DNA of 9,835 bases from NCBI GenBank assembly GCA_035294325.1, contig DATGLE010000068.1, positions 1 through 9,835 on the forward strand, read 5' to 3'. The stretch is from DATGLE01 sp035294325 (GTDB lineage: Bacteria; Chloroflexota; Ktedonobacteria; Ktedonobacterales; Ktedonobacteraceae). The notes under the pieces are model-generated. The model was not told where the DNA came from. It ran no database searches and saw nothing but the letters and a program-made list of their open reading frames with translations. The number at the start of each line of letters is the position of its first letter. Position 1 is the first letter of the stretch. Of this stretch, positions 5,445 through 9,835 are shown piece by piece. Both the position numbers and the translations under genes were made by a program.

Positions 5445-7835
5445 TTAAACTTGATTGTTATTTCGATGCCCGTGGCGCCCGAAGCGGCGCAGGCGCAGCG
5501 AATTGCTGACCACCGTCACCGACGAGAGCGCCATCGCCGCCGCTGCGAAGATGGGCGCACTCTCCTTGAGGAACGGGATCAATGGCGACAGGACCGCCGT
5601 CGGGATCAGGATCACGTTGTAGGCAAAGGCCCAGAAGAGGTTCTGCTTGATGGTGCGCAGCGTTGCCCGCGAAAGCGCCAGCGCCGTCGCCACGCTCCTC
5701 AGGTTGCCCTTGACCAGCGTGATATCGGCTGCCTGCATCGCGATATCCGTTCCCGTGCCCATCGCGATGCCGGCATCGGCCTGCACCAGCGCTGGCGCGT
5801 CGTTGATACCATCGCCGGCAAACGCGACGACCATGCCCTGCTCCTGCAAGCGTTTGACCTGGCCGGCCTTGTCCTGCGGCAGAACCTCTGCCAGCACATG
5901 CTCGGCAGGAATACCAACCTGCGCGGCGATGGCCTGCGCGACACGCTGGTTGTCGCCGGTAATCATCCAGACGGACATTCCCTGCGCCTGCAACTGCTTC
6001 ACCGCCTCTGCCGAGCCAACCTTGACCGTATCGGCAACCGCTACTACGCCGGCCACCTCGCCATCGATGGCGACGAGCATGGCCGTCTTGCCCTGCTGCT
6101 CAAAAGCGGCCAGTTGCTCCTTGACAAGATCATATATTATGGAGCGCTCGCCCATCAAGCGCCGCGTGCCCACCAGAATTTCATGCCCTTCGATGGTCGC
6201 CGCCAGCCCACGCCCGGCGAGCGCATCGAAGCGCTCAGGAGCGTGATCGAGCGCGAGACCGCGCGCCCGCGCGCCCGCGACAATCGCCGCCGCGACGGGA
6301 TGCTCGGATCCCTGCTCTGCCTCCGCCGCCAGGCGCAGCACCTCATCCTCCGACCTGCCGGCGAGCGCGACGACATCGGTCAACGCCGGTTTGCCAGTGG
6401 TGATAGTGCCCGTCTTATCGAGCAGGACCGCGCGCACGGCCTGAATGCGCTCCAGGCTCTCGCCGCCGCGAATGAGAATGCCCTGTTCCGCGCCTTTGCC
6501 GGTCCCCACCATGATCGCCGTCGGTGTCGCCAGCCCCAGAGCACAGGGACAGGCAACGACCAGCACCGCAACCGCCGCGACAATAGCGACGATCCAGGGA
6601 TTGCTCGCGCTCACTATGGCGGACGTTGTGGCCCCGCCGCTCACAACTCCAGCAATTGCCCAGCCGATGAAGGTGAGCGCGGCGATGACCAGCACGACAG
6701 GAACGAAAATGCCCGCAATGGTATCGGCAAGCCGCTGGATCGGCGCTTTCGAACCCTGCGCCTGCTCGACCATGCGAATGATGCCGGCGAGCACGGTATC
6801 GGTCCCGACCTTCGTTGCTCGCATATGCAGGAGTCCATGCTGGTTGATGGTCGCACCGATCAGCTCATCGCCATCCGCTTTCTCGACGGGAATGCTCTCG
6901 CCGGTAATCATCGACTCGTCCACGGATGAAAGGCCGGAGAGCACGATGCCATCAACGGGGATCTTCTCCCCGGGGCGCACGATCAGCTCGTCGCCAACCT
7001 GCACCCTCTCCACAGGCAGTTCTATCTCACTGCCATCGCGCAGCACATGGGCTGTTCGCGCCTGCAAGCCAATCAGCTTCCTGATGGCCTCGCTGGTCTG
7101 CCCCGTCGCGCGAGCCTCCAGATACTTGCCCAGGAATATCAGCGTGACGATCAGCGCCGTCGTATCGTAGAAGGTGAGCGAACCGACCACCTGCGGGAAG
7201 AAGGTTGCCACCACGCTGAGCGCATAGGCGGCGGTTGAGCCAACGGAGATCAGCGTATCCATGTTGGCGCCGCCGTGCCGCAGGGTTTTGAGTGCATTGC
7301 GATGGAACTCCCAGCCAACGATGGCCCATACCGGCGTTGTCAGGAGCAGCAGGAGGTAGTTCTCTCCGGCAAAGCTGCCCATGAAAAACATGCTCAGGAT
7401 CACGACGGGCAGCGTGAGGATAATGCCCAGGATGAGCAAGTTGCGCTTGCGCGTTAACTGCGCTCTCTTCTGTCTGCTCTGCTCATCCTCCTGCGCCGCT
7501 CCCTTACCCGGCTGTTCCTCAATGTTCTCATCTCGCGCCTGCTGCGCAGGCCGCTGGAGGGGTATCGCCTTATAACCAACCGCCTCGACCTTGCGCACCA
7601 TCTGCTCTATGCTGGTCTGCGCGGGATCATAGGTCACGGTGCCGCGCTCGGAGGCCAGGTTGACCTCGGCATTCAGCACGCCGGGCACCTTCTTGAGTCC
7701 TTTTTCGATACGCATTGCGCACGAGGCACAGGACATTCCTTCGAGTGCGAATACGGCGCGACACGCTTCCGTCGACTCCTGGACCGGTGAGGCAGCGTGC
7801 GGCTCATCTATTTTCTGCTTTACTTCTGATGCCAT
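5445..7835 (-). CDS. copA: Cu(+)-exporting P1B-type ATPase
   Basis: The 796-aa inner-membrane pump moves Cu(+) out of the cytoplasm using ATP. In order it shows one N-terminal HMA domain with GMSCASC (33-39), a charged linker (about 95-130), membrane segments 1-4, TGES (311-314, actuator), the membrane CPC (429-431, metal site), DKTGT (473-477, phosphorylated Asp473), EHP (511-513, ATP-binding His512), GDGIND (674-679), and the last two helices with YN (739-740) and MALSS (768-772), the copper-specific residues of the P1B-1 group. All key residues are intact. ATG 7835 is chosen over an upstream in-frame ATG at 7940 because AAGGTGATGAG directly precedes it and the upstream stretch contains the promoter and operator. 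A separate chaperone (copZ) or regulator gene is not in the window. Confidence 0.97.
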   Translation of the reverse strand: MASEVKQKIDEPHAASPVQESTEACRAVFALEGMSCASCAMRIEKGLKKVPGVLNAEVNLASERGTVTYDPAQTSIEQMVRKVEAVGYKAIPLQRPAQQARDENIEEQPGKGAAQEDEQSRQKRAQLTRKRNLLILGIILTLPVVILSMFFMGSFAGENYLLLLLTTPVWAIVGWEFHRNALKTLRHGGANMDTLISVGSTAAYALSVVATFFPQVVGSLTFYDTTALIVTLIFLGKYLEARATGQTSEAIRKLIGLQARTAHVLRDGSEIELPVERVQVGDELIVRPGEKIPVDGIVLSGLSSVDESMITGESIPVEKADGDELIGATINQHGLLHMRATKVGTDTVLAGIIRMVEQAQGSKAPIQRLADTIAGIFVPVVLVIAALTFIGWAIAGVVSGGATTSAIVSASNPWIVAIVAAVAVLVVACPCALGLATPTAIMVGTGKGAEQGILIRGGESLERIQAVRAVLLDKTGTITTGKPALTDVVALAGRSEDEVLRLAAEAEQGSEHPVAAAIVAGARARGLALDHAPERFDALAGRGLAATIEGHEILVGTRRLMGERSIIYDLVKEQLAAFEQQGKTAMLVAIDGEVAGVVAVADTVKVGSAEAVKQLQAQGMSVWMITGDNQRVAQAIAAQVGIPAEHVLAEVLPQDKAGQVKRLQEQGMVVAFAGDGINDAPALVQADAGIAMGTGTDIAMQAADITLVKGNLRSVATALALSRATLRTIKQNLFWAFAYNVILIPTAVLSPLIPFLKESAPIFAAAAMALSSVTVVSNSLRLRRFGRHGHRNNNQV

Positions 7836-7858
7836 CTCATCACCTTGTCTCTGTTTGC

Positions 7859-7890
7859 TATATACCCTACCCCCCTGGTAGGGGTATATA
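7859..7890 (-). promoter_or_regulatory. CsoR-like copper operator overlapping the copA transcription start
   Basis: TATATACCC (7859-7867) and GGGTATATA (7882-7890) form a perfect 9-bp inverted repeat with 14 nt between, filled with a C-run and TGGTAG. It lies directly after the copA -10 box, covering the predicted start site near 7889. AT-rich ends around C/G tracts and a position blocking the start fit CsoR-type repressors, which release DNA on binding Cu(+). MerR-type CueR sites lie between -35 and -10, so they fit less well. The regulator itself is not in the window. Confidence 0.65.
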
Positions 7891-7895
7891 TATAC

Positions 7896-7924
7896 ATTGT
7901 AGCGTGTGAGGCAAGGGATGTCAA
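7896..7924 (-). promoter_or_regulatory. Sigma70-like promoter of copA
   Basis: On the minus strand, a perfect TTGACA (7924-7919), a 17-nt spacer and TACAAT (7901-7896) lie 61 nt upstream of the copA ATG. The near-consensus boxes suggest a strong promoter that needs a repressor to keep it off. Confidence 0.8.
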
Positions 7925-7932
7925 GGCGGACG

Positions 7933-7990
7933 ACTTGCATATGGCGTTTGCTAAACGATACACTTGCACATAGCGTTTGCTAAACGATAC
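7933..7990 (+). repeat. 29-bp tandem duplication with operator-like inverted repeats upstream of the hydrolase gene
   Basis: Units 7933-7961 and 7962-7990 abut and differ at only two positions (CATATGG versus CACATAG). Each carries CGTTTGCTAAACG, an inverted repeat with 5-bp arms and a 3-nt centre, and also TTGCAY followed 16 nt later by GATAC[A/G], a weak promoter-like pair. The second unit ends where the hydrolase ribosome site begins (7991), and the first lies 8 nt beyond the copA -35 box. The inverted repeat could be a regulator site used twice; no regulator gene is present. Confidence 0.75.
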
Positions 7991-8004
7991 GAAGGAGGAA
8001 CACT

Positions 8005-9273
8005 ATGCCACCACTATCTCCCGCTACCGAACGTCGCATGAAGCGCTGGCAGGAGCAGCGCTGGATCCTCGACAACATCATCAAGACGGTTGGCATCGAA
8101 TGGGACCAGGGGCGCATCGGCTACACGCTCGGACCGTGCGGGCCGGAGGCAACCGCCGATTTCATGGGTGTGCGCGCCCGGGTGCAGAAATTCAACGACA
8201 TTTCACGAGAGTTCAAACGAGCAGCCGTGCGCAGAGAGGCCATCGCCCGTCGCTTTGAAGAGGAAGGCAGGACGATCTCTGCCCGTGAGAGCTATTTTAT
8301 CGCCGCCCTGCTCTACGGCAGCGCGCAGTGGCCGATCTTTGAAAATTCGCCTGAAAACGTCGCACTCAATCAGAAGAAGATCGCCTGTTACCAGCAGTAC
8401 ACGCGCTACGCCGATCACGAGGTCCGCCGCGTCGAGATCCCCTTCGGCGATCAATCGCTGCCCGGCTACCTGCACTTCCCGGTAGCGCGCCCGCAAGGTC
8501 CACTGCCCTGCGTTCTCGCTATCGATGGCATGGACGGCTTCAAAGAGATGATGGTTGCACTCTACGGCGATAAGCTTCTCGAACGCGGCATCGCGGTCCT
8601 GGCAATTGACGGTCCCGGCCAGGGCGAATGCACTGTACGCGATATCCACGTCACGGGGACGAACTTCATGGATGCCGGTTATGCGGTGCTGGCCTGGCTG
8701 CGGGCGCAGCCGGAAATCGACCCGGAGCGCATCGCGGTCTACGGCGTAAGCTTCGGCTCGCTGTGGGGGACACAGGTGGCCGCTATCGATGACCGGTTGA
8801 AAGGCTGCGCCGTCGCCTTCGTCTGTCACGAGCCGGGCGGTAACACGATTTTCAATATGGCCTCGCCGACCTTCAAGCTCCGCTTCATGTACATGGCCGG
8901 CTACGAAGATGAGGCCGAGTTCGATGCCTTTGCCCGGACGCTCACCCCCATGAACGTCGCGGACAGGATCGCCTGCCCCTATCTGGTCGTCGCTGGCGAG
9001 GACGACGATCTGAGTCCCATCGAGTACACTTACGAACTGCTCTCGGCGGTCAGGGCGCCGAAAGAACTGCTGCTCTACCAGGGCGAGAAGCACGGACTCA
9101 ATACGACCACATCGAGCGCGCTCGGCCCTAACTGCTTCACCTACATGGCCGACTGGCTGCAAGATCGGCTCAACGGGAAACCGGCGCCATCACAGCACAC
9201 GCTGGTAGATATGCAAGGGCGAGTGAATATTAGCTCGTGGGAAGAGTATTCGCAGGCCGGCCCATCGCTATAG
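8005..9273 (+). CDS. Alpha/beta hydrolase, FrsA/DUF1100-like
   Basis: The 422-aa protein has an N-terminal helical region of about 140 residues, then an alpha/beta hydrolase core. This layout is known from FrsA-like esterases and from the C-C bond hydrolases of the 2,6-dihydroxypseudooxynicotine type. Visible residues are DGMDGFKE (174-181, oxyanion region), DGPGQGEC (202-209), the nucleophile elbow GVSFG with Ser249, the acid region GEDDDLSP with Asp334 the likely acid, and His363 in GEKHGL. No signal peptide, so it is likely cytoplasmic. The substrate is unknown; the family includes esterases and C-C hydrolases. GAAGGAGG ends 6 nt before the ATG. It is divergent from copA across 169 nt and convergent with rsmG, overlapping it by 6 bp. 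Confidence 0.9.
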   Translation: MPPLSPATERRMKRWQEQRWILDNIIKTVGIEWDQGRIGYTLGPCGPEATADFMGVRARVQKFNDISREFKRAAVRREAIARRFEEEGRTISARESYFIAALLYGSAQWPIFENSPENVALNQKKIACYQQYTRYADHEVRRVEIPFGDQSLPGYLHFPVARPQGPLPCVLAIDGMDGFKEMMVALYGDKLLERGIAVLAIDGPGQGECTVRDIHVTGTNFMDAGYAVLAWLRAQPEIDPERIAVYGVSFGSLWGTQVAAIDDRLKGCAVAFVCHEPGGNTIFNMASPTFKLRFMYMAGYEDEAEFDAFARTLTPMNVADRIACPYLVVAGEDDDLSPIEYTYELLSAVRAPKELLLYQGEKHGLNTTTSSALGPNCFTYMADWLQDRLNGKPAPSQHTLVDMQGRVNISSWEEYSQAGPSL

Positions 9274-9835
9274 CGGCTGCTTCGCCATCGCCGCCGAGCC
9301 GCGCGGGAAGCGGGCGGGACATGGCTTCGCCTGCCGCCAGACGAGCAGGCGTCGCCCATCGTCCAGGCCGGGCAGGTTCACGGGCGCGTCGGTCTCCAGC
9401 GCGGCGCCGACGAGCGCGGCGGCCCGTTTCCCCTGCGCCAGTTCTTGCGCGATATCGCCCTTCTTCGGCAGGATGATGCGCCCGCCCACGCGGCAGAACG
9501 GCGCGGCATATTCCAGCAGTGCGGGCAGAGCAGCGACGGCGCGTGCCGTCACCACATCGAACGCAGCGCGATACCCGGTCCTGTGCCCAAGTTCTTCGGC
9601 GCGGCCATGTACAGCCACCACGTCTTCAAGTTGCAGCATCTCAATCATGTGCTGCATAAACATCACCTTCTTGCCCGTCGCTTCGAGCAGCGTAACACGC
9701 CAGCGCGGACGCACAATTTTGAGCACAAGGCCGGGGAAACCCGCGCCCGCGCCAATATCGAGCAGGCGCGCATCCGGGCTATCGTAGACGCTCAGCAGCG
9801 ACAGCGAATCGAGGAAGTGTTTTATCAACACTTCC
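9268..9835 (-). CDS. rsmG: 16S rRNA (guanine-N7)-methyltransferase RsmG (N-terminus beyond the window)
   Basis: The visible 189 or so residues include the conserved family entry EVLIKHFLDSLSLL, the SAM-binding motif LLDIGAGAGFPG, then LLEATGKKVMFM, HGRAEEL, DVVTARAVAALPALLEYAAP and GGRIILPKKG. The tail ARFPRGSAAMAKQPL is the usual basic RsmG ending. RsmG methylates N7 of G527 (E. coli numbering) in 16S rRNA; its loss gives low-level streptomycin resistance in several bacteria. The frame stays open to the right edge, so the GTG at 9831 is not the true start and about 50-65 N-terminal residues are outside. Both this gene and the hydrolase stop within the palindrome CTATAG (9268-9273). Confidence 0.95.
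   Translation of the reverse strand, partial: EVLIKHFLDSLSLLSVYDSPDARLLDIGAGAGFPGLVLKIVRPRWRVTLLEATGKKVMFMQHMIEMLQLEDVVAVHGRAEELGHRTGYRAAFDVVTARAVAALPALLEYAAPFCRVGGRIILPKKGDIAQELAQGKRAAALVGAALETDAPVNLPGLDDGRRLLVWRQAKPCPARFPRGSAAMAKQPL

Noticed and set aside
5451..6929. Long + strand open frame (492 codons) opposite copA
   Set aside because: It is Arg/His/Asp-rich with no family features and lies wholly antisense to the well-supported copA; a GC-rich shadow frame.
8203..9162. 319-codon minus strand frame opposite the hydrolase
   Set aside because: The hydrolase has all its catalytic motifs and a strong ribosome site; the antisense frame shows neither.
1..9835. CRISPR array, tRNA or rRNA genes, insertion-sequence transposase
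   Set aside because: Looked for on both strands; no regularly spaced repeats, no tRNA-like fold and no transposase-like protein were seen.

Overview
The window looks like a moderately GC-rich chromosomal segment from a bacterium, most likely a Chloroflexota/Ktedonobacteria-type organism. That placement is an inference from the feel of the proteins and the dispersed repeats; no rRNA or other decisive marker is present. It carries nine genes, one of them cut by each window edge, plus a decayed methyltransferase pseudogene and several structured intergenic elements.

Left block (1-3696, + strand): the C-terminus of a membrane-anchored, coiled-coil-like protein (3-215); an IsdG/HmoA-type antibiotic-biosynthesis-monooxygenase-fold protein (436-723); a soluble class I-type cytochrome P450 (970-2193) with its own sigma70-like promoter at 814-842; a 78-aa conserved small protein (2381-2617); and an IolC-like PfkB sugar kinase (2665-3696). 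The leaders of the monooxygenase and the 78-aa gene share one architecture. Each has a long perfect hairpin of unrelated sequence, then a near-identical 22-nt GC-rich tail, then exactly 51 nt to the ATG.

Middle block (3703-7835, - strand): a Gfo/Idh/MocA dehydrogenase with a Cys cluster, convergent with the kinase; a wrecked SAM-methyltransferase gene (5001-5251); a repeat element with 27-bp perfect terminal inverted repeats (5284-5441) placed 3 nt after the stop of the next gene; and a complete Cu(+)-exporting P1B ATPase (copA, 5445-7835). copA has a textbook TTGACA-17-TACAAT promoter followed at once by a C/G-tract pseudo-palindrome that resembles a CsoR-type copper operator.

Right block (7836-9835): a 29-bp tandem duplication carrying an operator-like inverted repeat lies between divergent copA and an FrsA-like alpha/beta hydrolase (8005-9273). 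The hydrolase ends tail-to-tail, with a 6-bp overlap, against rsmG (9268 to the window end), the 16S rRNA m7G methyltransferase, whose N-terminus lies outside the window.

The genes do not form one obvious pathway. The kinase and dehydrogenase suggest inositol or sugar-acid metabolism, copA is copper homeostasis, and rsmG is housekeeping. The most interesting material is intergenic: the paired hairpin-plus-tail leaders, the inverted-repeat element, the pseudogene remnant and the copA/hydrolase control region.
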